DNA of 64,000 nucleotides, from contig CBDEGP010000002.1 of the NCBI GenBank assembly GCA_965237875.1, forward strand, positions 434,001 through 498,000. The letters run 5' to 3'. Shown in pieces: positions 48,272 to 56,580 of this stretch. Source of the stretch: DAOUJI01 sp965237875 (GTDB lineage: Bacteria > Chloroflexota > Dehalococcoidia > Lucifugimonadales > JAGWBF01). The position numbers and the translations under genes are program-made. Below the pieces are notes generated by a model. That model ran no database searches and had not been told where the DNA came from. It saw only the letters and a program-made list of their open reading frames with translations. Numbering within the stretch: the stretch's first letter is position 1; each line of letters begins with the position of its first letter.

Positions 48272-48808
48272 ATGGCTTCACAGGAGAAGGCAGACAGGAT
48301 CGACGCACAATGGCGGGAACGGTCCACGATGTGGGGCCGGGATAGCCATAATCTCGTGGAGGGCCTTTTCGCCCAGTTTCTGGGCAGTTGGACGAGCCGA
48401 GACCGGAAATCTTACAACGGCGAACATAGGATGCTCTATGACATACTGGACGATGACGAGAACATCGAGTACTGGTTGGGCGGCCGTTGGGGCGAAGAAA
48501 ACGAATTCGGAGCGCCGGGGTTGGGAGTGACGGAATTGCAGGGGCACAAAGGCATCGCCGTGGCGACCAGCAGCCGTGTCCTCTTGTTGAACAAGGGCAA
48601 AATCACTAACAACGTGGCGGAGTTGCCATACCAGAACATCGAGACCGTGGAATTCAACGACGGAATGATGTCTTCGGGCGTTAAATTCAGGGGCCGCCTC
48701 ATCGAGGAGTACGATTTCTACTTCGACCACATGAATAAGGCTGACGTCAAGGGCCAAACCTATCCGCTGGTCGATTGCATAGAGGGCCATCTGACCGCTT
48801 CGCCTTAA
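48272..48808 (+). CDS. PH-like domain protein, copy 1
   Basis: 178 aa, ATG at 48272 behind GGAGGAAGAGCC. After a leader shared by all three copies (ADRIDAQWRERS), it has DILDDDENIEYWLGG and a core KGIAVATSSRVLLLNKG ... VAELPYQNIETVEF, the fold pattern of bacterial PH domains (YokE-like). Cytosolic, function unknown; such domains may bind lipids or proteins. It is the first chromosomal gene beyond the recombinase. The next gene is a clear paralogue, and a third copy further on is broken. Confidence 0.78.
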   Translation: MASQEKADRIDAQWRERSTMWGRDSHNLVEGLFAQFLGSWTSRDRKSYNGEHRMLYDILDDDENIEYWLGGRWGEENEFGAPGLGVTELQGHKGIAVATSSRVLLLNKGKITNNVAELPYQNIETVEFNDGMMSSGVKFRGRLIEEYDFYFDHMNKADVKGQTYPLVDCIEGHLTASP

Positions 48809-48855
48809 CCCGACGGCGCCGGCAGTCAAATGATCTCATATCCAGGGGAGGAGCC

Positions 48856-49353
48856 ATGCCGAAGAAAGAGAAGGTCAACAGGATCGATGCTCAATGGCAG
48901 GCGTTCCAGTCCAGTTGGGGCCGAAAGGACCACGAGGGCGAGCGCAAGATGGTCTACGACACCTTGGGCGATGACGAGAACATCGAGGGCTTGTTGGGTT
49001 GCATCTGGGGACCCGAAGAGGCATTCGAAGGCGTGTCCCCATCCTTTCTCCAGCGCAGTTCTCAGTTCGACGGCATTGTCCTGGCAACCAGCCGCCGTGT
49101 CCTCTTTGTGAAGAAAAAGGGGTTCTCTAAAATCGTGAGCGAGATGCCGTTGCGGCGCATCGAGACGGTGGAACATGGAGATCCCGGGCTTGCGGAGGTG
49201 GCAATCACGGGCGTATGCGGCGGCAATTGGATGGGCGTCGGCAACAAGCCGGGCGCCAATTCCCTTCGCACTTACAAGTTGCGCAACGCTCGGGGGAGTG
49301 AGGCTCGGCGGTTTATCGATTTCGTGCGGGACCATCTCTCCACGCCGCCTTAA
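48856..49353 (+). CDS. PH-like domain protein, copy 2
   Basis: 165 aa, ATG at 48856 behind GGGGAGGAGCC. It parallels copy 1 throughout: VNRIDAQWQAF, DTLGDDENIEGLLG, DGIVLATSRRVLFVKKKG, EMPLRRIETVE, and an end FIDFVRDHL like CIEGHL in copy 1. It lies 47 bp after copy 1. Two adjacent paralogues suggest recent tandem duplication. Confidence 0.78.
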   Translation: MPKKEKVNRIDAQWQAFQSSWGRKDHEGERKMVYDTLGDDENIEGLLGCIWGPEEAFEGVSPSFLQRSSQFDGIVLATSRRVLFVKKKGFSKIVSEMPLRRIETVEHGDPGLAEVAITGVCGGNWMGVGNKPGANSLRTYKLRNARGSEARRFIDFVRDHLSTPP

Positions 49354-49410
49354 CCGACTGTATCCAAGCGGCCGGCCGCAGTTGAGACCCTAGCAAAGCC
49401 CGCGCCGCCG

Positions 49411-49877
49411 ATGGAGCCTGCGCGGCCGGATACGGATGAGATTCCGGCAAAGCCGCCTGCGGCGAAGGCAGACAGGATTGACGCTCAATGGCGGGAGCGG
49501 TCTCCGGGTTGGGGCCCAAATGAACACCGCAACGAGCGTGAGTTATTCTCCGACATCCTGAGAGATGGAGAGAACATCGAGTCTTTGTTAGCCGGCCGTT
49601 ACAAAGCCGAGTTCAGAGGCGCATCTGAGTACAACGGCATCGTCGTGGCAACCGACCGCCGTGTCATTTTTAGAACACAGGCCACATCACCGAAGATGTA
49701 GTGGAGATGCCGGTTTGGGGCCTGGAGGAATACAGCAACGCGTGCGCGGTTCGGCCGCCAGGCCTGTGCCAACGCGAATGGATTGCGCCGACGGTGACAG
49801 GTTGGCTCGGATTGGCCACGCGGCGATACTGGGTTCTGGAACTCGAACCAGGTCCAGACGAAAGCACGCAATTCTGA
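49411..49877 (+). pseudogene. PH-like domain protein, copy 3, frameshifted
   Basis: The frame from 49411 (ADRIDAQWRERS, ILRDGENIESLLAG, NGIVVATDRRVIF) runs to a stop at 49701. The homology continues in another frame from about 49674 (NTGHITEDVVEMPVWGLEEYS) to a stop at 49877. The break sits at a run of five T (about 49667-49671), a typical slippage site. The intact frame would give about 155 residues like the other two copies. A sequencing error cannot be excluded. Its 3' end is duplicated at 53613. Confidence 0.75.
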
Positions 49878-49899
49878 GCGCATCGGGGAGCCAACGCTC
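49832..49899 (+). repeat. Direct repeat flanking the protease operon, copy 1
   Basis: About 68 bp matching 53613-53681 at a little over 80% identity, same orientation. This copy covers the end of the broken PH-like gene (GAACC-GG-CCAGACGAAAG core). The protease and propeptide genes lie exactly between the two copies. Confidence 0.7.
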
Positions 49900-49923
49900 C
49901 CAACATGCCCTTAGCCAACTGAA

Positions 49924-52698
49924 TTAACTGAGAAAATAGAGGTTGATGACCTCTATAGCCTGGTCCCTGGAAATGAGGTCATTGAAGTAATCATTTATGG
50001 CTTGGATCGCCTCATCTCTGTCGATCACGCCGTTGTTGTCGCGGTCATATACGCTAAGCAAGTCCACCCCCGGAGTTCCCGACGCGATTGCCGACCAACC
50101 GCCTGCTCCCCGGGCATTGACCACCCTCACCTGAACGTCGTACTGGGCGCCGCCGGTCAGCCCGGTGATGGTGTACTCCAGGTCGCCGCCAGCAGCGGCG
50201 GTCCAGACGTTATTCACGACGGTCCAGTTGGAGTCCACCGTCCCGTCTGCGTCGGCCTCAATATAACGCATGTCGTAGGAGGTGACCGCCAAACCCGCGG
50301 CCTGGCTGGGAGCGGTCCAGGCAACGGTTAGGGATTCCACGCCGGCCGTGATCGAGTCCACGGTGGGAGGGTAGGGTGTAGGTTCGTGCCCATAGACGGT
50401 GACGCTCCATGAATCGAGGGTCCCGTCCACGAACTGAATGCGGTCGGTGACCCGCAGCTGCCATACGCCGTTGGGGTCTTCGCCCAGGTGTCTCGCCGAG
50501 CCGAAACGGAATTCACCGAGCAACGGGACGAGGTTAGAAGAATAGAAAAACGTATCAAAGCTCTCGACCAACTTTGAAACTGCGCCGGACGGAGACACCA
50601 ACTCGATGTCCAAGTCCCGGAAAGAATCGTGTTGGAAGGAGACTGTGACTTCGACAAACTCGGTGAACCCTATGGCGGTGTCTAGTGTAAGTGTGACCGT
50701 CGTGGGGTCGTCGGTGTCCGGGGCGTCGGGGACCTGCACGTTTAGCCCACTCGACTCCGCCGTTGAGCTTTGCAGCGGAGGCGCGTTAGTCCATCCTTTC
50801 GCCAGATCGACTGCGGCCCTGGCGTCCACCACGCCGAACCCGTACTCATGGTTGAAGTGATAGCGGTCTGCGGCTGAGTCGGACCCGTACTTGCGGGCGC
50901 CGTCTTCCCAGCCGGGGTTTTCGGCGTCGTTTTTCCGCGCGGAGGCGGCGAGAATCAGTTTCAGGTCCCGCCACGTCAAGTCGGGGTTGGCGCTGCGCAT
51001 CAGCGCGGCTGCGCCTGAAACGACGGGAGTTGCCGCGGATGTCCCCCCGAAGTCGTCCACATAGCGGTCGGAATTTTCGATGGTCACGATTCCCCTGCGC
51101 TCATCTCTGTTTGTGTCATTCGAGGGGGCGCAGACCCACAGGTTGGCGCCCATTTCCGAGAAGTCGCTTCTGGTGTCGAGGTCATTCACCCCGCAAACGG
51201 CGGTCACGGCATAGTAATTGGCGTATTCTTCAAGGTTCGAGTTGTCTCCTTCCATATGTCCATTGCCGGCGGCCCAGGCATAGAAGGTCCCCTTGCCGTC
51301 GTAGCCGGTCGTGACCCCGGTCTTCACCGCCTCCTCCCAGAACGAGTGGGCGTGTTCCAAGCGTGGGGTGTCAGGAGGCCCCCAACTGTTGTTGGACACG
51401 GCGGTTACAACCCCGTTGCGGGTCATGGCGTCCGCTTCGTTGATGTCCGTCGTGTCAACTAAGAGGTTGTACCCATAGATTGTGGCTCTTGGGGCCACGC
51501 CACGCACGCCGACGCCGTTATCCCGGGCCGCGATGAGGCCGGCCACGTTCGTGCCATGGTGTGCGAAGGGGTGATGTATGTTGCCGGCGCCGGTGTAGTC
51601 GTGATTGCGGGAGGCGTCGACGTTGTCGGTCAGGTCTTCATGGGTCGAGTCCATCCCGTTGTCAACCACGGCGACGTTGACGCCTTCTCCCTTGACGCCA
51701 TCCTCCCATACGGCTTCGACGTTGACGTCCTCCCCGTCACGATTGTTTAGGTGCCACTGGCATCCATACAGAGGGTCGCTGATCTGCGGGTCGTTCAATG
51801 AACGCGTCCTGGCTTCGCAGTCTTCGATAAAATCGGAATAGACAGTATCTTCAAGGGCATGGATGGTGTAGTACGCAGGGCGATAAGCGGCCCTATCAGG
51901 AGTGGTCACTCTGATGTAGTAGGCGCCCGGGCCGAAGTCGTCCTCAATCCGGAAACCATATATGGTCGGGCTGTTGGGGTTTATGGGGTTTGTAACGACG
52001 TGGGGATACACATTGACGGGAATCTCTCTGCCCCTCCTGTCAAACACGTGTCCGTCGATAGGCGCACGAATCAGGCCTCTGGCATAGAGGATCAAATGCT
52101 TGGATTCGGTGAGGTCCAGCCTGAAGTAGTCTACGTCGGTTGCCGTGTAAATCGTTCCCGGGGTTGGAGAATCGAGATGCAGCCTCCTTGCCGTGCTGGC
52201 GGCGCTGCTGGGGTCCGTTACGGCCTCGGCGTACAGAGTGTAATTCCCGGTTTCCGTCAAGTAGCTGACGACGAGGACGTAGTAGACTGCCGGCGAGAGA
52301 ATCCCACGTAAATGAAAATTGGTCTCCCTGCCCTCGATGCGGCTGTCGTCGTTGAGGGCAAGCAGGTTGCCGTAGCCGTCATACAATCCTCCGACGGTGT
52401 CGAGACCGCCGGTGGTGTGTATCCAGACGTCGGTAGGTCCGGATGCGCCGGACAGGTCCAGCTTGAAGACGTCCCTGTCGCTGCCGGGGTTGATGCGTCC
52501 GGCCGCCGAAGAACCCAGTGGAAGAGGCGTAGCTTCGACGGACGTATCGCCGTGGTCGTCAACCGTCTGCGCCACGGCCCCGCCCGTGTCCAGGATGAAC
52601 CATAAGGAGACGGTAACCGCCAAGAGGAGCATCCCCGCCCCTGACGGCAGCGAGGACGCAAGACGTGCTGGCATGAAGTGTATGGTGACCTCTCTCAC
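49924..52698 (-). CDS. Secreted kexin-like subtilase (S8) with P domain
   Basis: 924 aa, ATG at 52698 (52674 possible). A signal peptide ends near residue 44 (GGAVAQ). Two pre-peptidase-like domains follow (about 50-300). The S8 catalytic domain has VVDNGMDSTHED (Asp near 346), HHGTNVAGLIAA (His near 380), NNSWGPPD, and GGTSAATPVVSG (Ser near 553). After it come a proprotein-convertase P domain (about 660-790, FRDLDIELVSPSG), a fibronectin-III domain, and a C-terminal DRDNNGVIDRDE calcium-loop unit ending EVINLYFLS. No propeptide is present in this chain; the upstream gene encodes a matching one. Confidence 0.92.
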   Translation of the reverse strand: MREVTIHFMPARLASSLPSGAGMLLLAVTVSLWFILDTGGAVAQTVDDHGDTSVEATPLPLGSSAAGRINPGSDRDVFKLDLSGASGPTDVWIHTTGGLDTVGGLYDGYGNLLALNDDSRIEGRETNFHLRGILSPAVYYVLVVSYLTETGNYTLYAEAVTDPSSAASTARRLHLDSPTPGTIYTATDVDYFRLDLTESKHLILYARGLIRAPIDGHVFDRRGREIPVNVYPHVVTNPINPNSPTIYGFRIEDDFGPGAYYIRVTTPDRAAYRPAYYTIHALEDTVYSDFIEDCEARTRSLNDPQISDPLYGCQWHLNNRDGEDVNVEAVWEDGVKGEGVNVAVVDNGMDSTHEDLTDNVDASRNHDYTGAGNIHHPFAHHGTNVAGLIAARDNGVGVRGVAPRATIYGYNLLVDTTDINEADAMTRNGVVTAVSNNSWGPPDTPRLEHAHSFWEEAVKTGVTTGYDGKGTFYAWAAGNGHMEGDNSNLEEYANYYAVTAVCGVNDLDTRSDFSEMGANLWVCAPSNDTNRDERRGIVTIENSDRYVDDFGGTSAATPVVSGAAALMRSANPDLTWRDLKLILAASARKNDAENPGWEDGARKYGSDSAADRYHFNHEYGFGVVDARAAVDLAKGWTNAPPLQSSTAESSGLNVQVPDAPDTDDPTTVTLTLDTAIGFTEFVEVTVSFQHDSFRDLDIELVSPSGAVSKLVESFDTFFYSSNLVPLLGEFRFGSARHLGEDPNGVWQLRVTDRIQFVDGTLDSWSVTVYGHEPTPYPPTVDSITAGVESLTVAWTAPSQAAGLAVTSYDMRYIEADADGTVDSNWTVVNNVWTAAAGGDLEYTITGLTGGAQYDVQVRVVNARGAGGWSAIASGTPGVDLLSVYDRDNNGVIDRDEAIQAINDYFNDLISRDQAIEVINLYFLS

Positions 52699-52726
52699 GC
52701 CTAACGGGGGCCGAGCGGCGGCGCCC

Positions 52727-53485
52727 TCACTTAGCCTCTACTTCTCGCCACCAGTTTGGGCTGGAAATCACAACGCCGTCCTGGGCGGCCAGCGCGTTGG
52801 CCAGTTCCAGCGACGGAAAGCCCGCTTCGGTCTTCACCAGGAAGCCGTTCTCCAGGAAACTCAATTCCGAAGTCTGGTCTGTCGAGATGTTGTTCCGGGA
52901 GAAGAAGCTCTCAATCGCGGCCCGGTCCCACTGTGGGTCCAGGGCCAGCAGAACGCCGCCGGGCAGCGTCATCAGCCCGCCGCCCGATTCCGAACGGAAC
53001 ACCGGGGGAGCGTCCTCGCCGTGGTTGGCCTGTTTCTGGACGATGCTGTCTCCGGCTCCCTTTACAACCACAACGTCCTGAGGCGTGTTGGCGGCGGTTT
53101 CCTGGACAACCAGATCGGTCTGGAGCATGACCCTCAGAGTCCTGTCGCCGTCCTGCCAGGTGTAGACCGTGTCCTGGCCTGAGACCGCCGACTCGGAACG
53201 AGTCCCTTTTGTCGATTGTTCCTCCGGTGAGGCCGGCGGCTGCGACTTGTCCGGCGGATCGGGGAGCTCCAGCGGCACAGGAGTAGGCGCTGCTGTTGCT
53301 GTCGGTTCGTCCGTGGGTGTGGGTGTGCGTGTGACCGCTGGTGTGGGTGTGACCGTGGGTGTGGGTTCAGCCGCGGAGTCGCGCGCAAAGAGCGATCCGC
53401 TGGCGGCCAGTCCAGCCATGCCGGCGCCTAAAAGCGCCATTCCAACAATGGCTATTGCTGGAATGGCAAGTCTTTGGAGTTTCAT
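52727..53485 (-). CDS. Secreted propeptide-like protein of an S8 protease
   Basis: 252 aa, ATG at 53485. A hydrophobic N-terminus (about 5-32) then a Thr/Pro linker (about 40-75) leads to a domain with DGDRTLRVMLQTDLVV, GGLMTLPGGVLLALDPQW, FFSRNNI, LSFLENGFLVKTEAGFPSLELANALAAQDGVVISSPNWW. This is the sequence that, in single-chain secreted subtilases, precedes the catalytic domain as the propeptide region. Here it stands alone, 28 bp upstream of the protease start, in the same operon. It could act in trans as chaperone or inhibitor (inference). Confidence 0.8.
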   Translation of the reverse strand: MKLQRLAIPAIAIVGMALLGAGMAGLAASGSLFARDSAAEPTPTVTPTPAVTRTPTPTDEPTATAAPTPVPLELPDPPDKSQPPASPEEQSTKGTRSESAVSGQDTVYTWQDGDRTLRVMLQTDLVVQETAANTPQDVVVVKGAGDSIVQKQANHGEDAPPVFRSESGGGLMTLPGGVLLALDPQWDRAAIESFFSRNNISTDQTSELSFLENGFLVKTEAGFPSLELANALAAQDGVVISSPNWWREVEAK

Positions 53486-54030
53486 GTTGACTATTGTCTC
53501 AGATGTTCAGTGTTTCCCGCGTCCCCGATGCTATCACAAGGCGTCCTGTCATGCGAGACTGGAAGGCTCGACAGAGACCGCAAAGTATGAACGCCTGACA
53601 TCTTCCCCGCCGGGTCCTGTAACTTGAACCGGGCCCAGACGAAAGTGCGCAATGCTGCGCGCATCGGGAGGGCCAACATTCGTGGAATTGAACGCCTCTG
53701 CTGCGCCGATTGACCGGCGCCTTGGCTGGGCGGATTTTGTATACTTGGCTGGCGCCTGGTTGCAGTTCCCGATCTGCGCCGCGGCATATGGAGAAGGAAC
53801 ATGCCGGGTGGTCACCCTTGGAACCTGTATGTAGTATAGTATAGCGCAGGGAGAGGCGGCGCCGAGGGTGATTGCGCCCTTGGCGCCTGTCCCGGTCCTT
53901 GGTGAGTGTTCTGATCGCCGGCGGCGCCGGAAGGCCCAGGGAGTTGACAAGCCAGGGCTAGTTGAAGTGGAATGTGCTGTCGGCCCTAACTTTCCAGTCC
54001 GAGGAGACGCTGGCAAAATAGAGGAGAGAT
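53486..54030. other. Intergenic region with decayed PH-like gene fragment
   Basis: 545 bp between divergent genes. It contains the second copy of the flanking repeat (53613-53681) and an AT-rich patch near 53828-53845 (TATGTAGTATAGTATAG) that may be promoter sequence for the thiolase operon. No gene is supported. Confidence 0.55.
53613..53681 (+). repeat. Direct repeat flanking the protease operon, copy 2
   Basis: Matches 49832-49899 over about 68 bp with scattered substitutions and one small gap. Here it lies in non-coding sequence, so it looks like the severed end of another PH-like gene copy. Confidence 0.7.
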
Positions 54031-54441
54031 ATGACAAAGCAGAGAGTGGAGCCCGATCAGTTGACTAAACCCTTCTGGGACGCCGCCAACGAGGGGCGGC
54101 TGGTCATCCAGAACTGTACAGCCTGCAGCAGGCTCCAGCACCCGCCGGCGCAGACCTGTGATCAATGCGGCTCTGGGGACGCGCTGGAGTGGAAAGAGAT
54201 GAGCGGGCGGGGAAAGATATACAACTACGGGGTCGTGCACGATTGCCCTATCAGGTTGCTCAAGGAGGACCTGCCGTTCAACCTGGCGGTAATCATGTTG
54301 GACGAGGACACCGATATCCAGATGTACTCCCACCTCCCCGGAGTTCCGGTGGACGATGTCCCGGTCGGGGCTGATGTAGAGGTCGTGTTCGAGGCCACCG
54401 CAAACGGCCAAAAGGTCCCCGAATGGCGGGTGGCAGGCTAG
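54031..54441 (+). CDS. DUF35 Zn-ribbon/OB-fold protein, thiolase partner
   Basis: 136 aa, ATG at 54031 behind GAGGAGAGAT. Zinc ribbon: NCTACSRLQHPPAQTCDQC with two CxxC pairs (about 29-47), then an OB fold (GRGKIYNYGVVH, LPFNLAVIMLDED, GADVEVVFEA). These proteins form complexes with thiolase-like enzymes, often in aromatic, steroid or acyl-CoA degradation, and supply the OB-fold that shapes the acyl site. The next gene is that thiolase, 50 bp on. Confidence 0.9.
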   Translation: MTKQRVEPDQLTKPFWDAANEGRLVIQNCTACSRLQHPPAQTCDQCGSGDALEWKEMSGRGKIYNYGVVHDCPIRLLKEDLPFNLAVIMLDEDTDIQMYSHLPGVPVDDVPVGADVEVVFEATANGQKVPEWRVAG

Positions 54442-54491
54442 ACCCGCTTAACATCCAAATCAGGTTGGGCGCTTATAGAAAGGAGAGCACA

Positions 54492-55823
54492 ATGACCACC
54501 CAGACTCCTCATGCATCCATGTATCGGACCACGGAGGGATTGGGGCCATGGGAACACAAGGGGAAGGTGGCGGCAGTCGGCATCGGACACTCTCCCACTG
54601 CCCGGCGCTGGGACGAGAAGCCTGAGACCAGTGTGGGCGCCTGGAGCATCCTGGCGCTAAGGAAAGCTATGGAGGATGCGGGCGTCTCGCCGGACCAAGT
54701 CGATGGTTTGGTGGTGGTCCCGGAGACCACTACCGGGGCGCACTGGCCGGAGGGCCAGACCATCCCTGCGAACGTCCTCAATGCCTTCAATCTCACTGGC
54801 GACCACTTGGACGGCATTGCCAAGCTCAGCGCTGAGTGGCTATTGAAGAACATGCCGGAGCTGACCAACGTCAAGTTCACGATGCACGCTCAGGGATGTA
54901 TGTCCCATGCCATCGTAGTCGCCGCCCAGGCTGTGGGCGCCGGACTCGCCAACACATGCCTGGTCCTAAAGGGTTGGCATAACCTGGAAGGCCGGTACAA
55001 TCATGGAGGGATAAGCGCCGAGGACGCCGTTTCCGGCGCTTTTGCGATGGGGCCGGGGCGGAGCCTCTGGGGCGCCCCCGGTTGTTACGGGACCGCCCTA
55101 CAGTTCGCCGAGTACTGCCGGAAGTACGGCAAGACCCACGACATGATGGCCCCTTTCATGGCGAACTCCAGAAGGAACGGCTTGTTGTTCCCAGAGGGAT
55201 ACTGGGCCCAGCACCGGCCTGAGGAGCTGACCGAGGAGGACTACCTGGGCGCCCGGTGGATAGCCAAGCCGGCGAACCTCTTCGACAACGACATACCGAT
55301 TATGGCGTCCGCCGCCTACTTGTTCACGGCCGCTGAACGAGCCAAAGACATGAAGCAGAAGCCCGTGTACATCCTCAACCATACAACGAGCAGGGCCAAG
55401 GCCAGGAGTCTCACTCCCACTCTCGATGAGGTCGAGTCTGAAACCGCCAAGACGGGAAGGAAGCTCTACGAGGGAGCTGGAATCACCGCAAGCGACCTAT
55501 CTTTCGAGAACATGTATGACGGCTATACTCTGTTCCACCAGTTCCACCTGGAAGGCCTCGGCTACCGCGGCATTAAGAATGGAGATGCCCTGGACTTTTA
55601 CCAAACGGACATCAGCATCGAAGGACCGAACCCGATTCTGCCCAGCGGCGGCAACATTGGGGGCGGCCGCAGCCGTTTCTGGATGCACACCGACAGCATT
55701 CAACAGCTTCAGGGACGGGCAGGCGCTCGACAACTCACGGGGGTGAAGCCGGAGATCGGAGTCTCCGGCGGTCCCATGCCGTTGGCCGGCAACTTCACCG
55801 TGTGGAGCGCCACTCCTGACTAA
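54492..55823 (+). CDS. Thiolase / SCP-x-like acyl-CoA enzyme
   Basis: 443 aa, ATG at 54492 behind AAAGGAGAGCAC. The N-terminal part (KVAAVGIGHSPTARR, ALRKAMEDAGVSPDQVDGLVVVPETT) and AQGCMSHAIVVAAQAVGAGLANTCLVLKGW are the thiolase-fold strands and loop; the C-terminal part has FENMYDGYTLFHQFHLEGLGY and GGNIGGGRSRFW. It belongs with the lipid-transfer/SCP-x-type thiolases that pair with DUF35 proteins, and probably acts on acyl-CoA carbon-carbon bonds. The specific substrate cannot be read. The cysteine usually required in condensing thiolases is not in its standard motif, so lyase action is possible. Confidence 0.85.
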   Translation: MTTQTPHASMYRTTEGLGPWEHKGKVAAVGIGHSPTARRWDEKPETSVGAWSILALRKAMEDAGVSPDQVDGLVVVPETTTGAHWPEGQTIPANVLNAFNLTGDHLDGIAKLSAEWLLKNMPELTNVKFTMHAQGCMSHAIVVAAQAVGAGLANTCLVLKGWHNLEGRYNHGGISAEDAVSGAFAMGPGRSLWGAPGCYGTALQFAEYCRKYGKTHDMMAPFMANSRRNGLLFPEGYWAQHRPEELTEEDYLGARWIAKPANLFDNDIPIMASAAYLFTAAERAKDMKQKPVYILNHTTSRAKARSLTPTLDEVESETAKTGRKLYEGAGITASDLSFENMYDGYTLFHQFHLEGLGYRGIKNGDALDFYQTDISIEGPNPILPSGGNIGGGRSRFWMHTDSIQQLQGRAGARQLTGVKPEIGVSGGPMPLAGNFTVWSATPD

Positions 55824-55943
55824 CCTATGCAGGGCCATCTTTATTCCAACGTTTATGAGGCCCCGGCCGGTCCGTTGGACCATGAACTAACGTGGGGAGA
55901 GCCAACGCGGCTGCCAGACACACTAAAGAGAGGAATCTGCCTG

Positions 55944-56309
55944 GTGATACTGATAAGTTTCGACATAGACGGCACCTTGGACATAGGTGATCCCCCTGGA
56001 ATTCTGACCATGGAAATGGTGAGAAGAGCTCAAGAGAAGGGGTTTTTGATCGGCAGTTGTTCCGACCGGCCGGTCAGCGGTCAGCGGGCTATCTGGGACA
56101 GCCACAACATTCCGGCGGACTTTGCCGTTTCAAAGCACATGCTTCCTGACGTTAAGGCGAAGTTCGAGGCCGATATTTACTATCATATCGGTGACAGAGA
56201 AGACCTGGACAAGAAGTATGCGCTAGAGGCGGGGTTCGAGTTTCTGTGGCCGAGCGAAGCTGTTACGATGCCTTGGTTCCTCTCCGACGGCAATTCTGGG
56301 CGCTCGTAA
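55944..56309 (+). CDS. HAD-like hydrolase, small
   Basis: 121 aa from GTG at 55944 behind AGAGAGGAA; an upstream in-frame ATG gives a poor leader. ISFDIDGTLDIGDPPG carries the HAD motif I (DxDGT). IGSCSDRP provides the motif II Ser position. IYYHIGDREDLDKKYALEAGFEFLWP has the motif III/IV-like GD-x-x-D. The cap is minimal. Likely a small-molecule phosphatase; substrate unknown. It follows the thiolase by 120 bp on the same strand. Confidence 0.8.
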   Translation: MILISFDIDGTLDIGDPPGILTMEMVRRAQEKGFLIGSCSDRPVSGQRAIWDSHNIPADFAVSKHMLPDVKAKFEADIYYHIGDREDLDKKYALEAGFEFLWPSEAVTMPWFLSDGNSGRS

Positions 56310-56329
56310 GAGCAGGGTCTTTCGACAGT

Positions 56330-56422
56330 CGGATGCCTTGTTTGCCCCGCTCTCGGACGCCTTGTTTGCCCCGTTCGTGGTGAGCCCGTCGAACCACCCC
56401 TCGACAAGCTCTGGGCGAACGG
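56330..56422. repeat. Dispersed palindromic repeat (tandem 20-mer plus large hairpin)
   Basis: Two near-identical 20-bp units CGGAYGCCTTGTTTGCCCCG (56330-56349 and 56354-56373) lead into an imperfect palindrome from CCGTTCG (56371) to CGAACGG (56422), with inner pairs GAGC/GCTC and GTCGA/TCGAC. Sequences of this kind recur as REP-like elements in many marine and Chloroflexota genomes. It fills the gap before the ABC operon. Confidence 0.7.
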
Positions 56423-56580
56423 AACTGCATCGGCATGTAAGAGCGGTTACATTCGATTGACAGTATAAGCGCACGTATGCTACGTTACTCTCCGTCTTTC
56501 GACGGCTATGAATCCAACTGGCCCGGGCCTACTGTTCACCGAGCCGGGCATTCGCAACCAAATATAATAAGGAGATGGAC

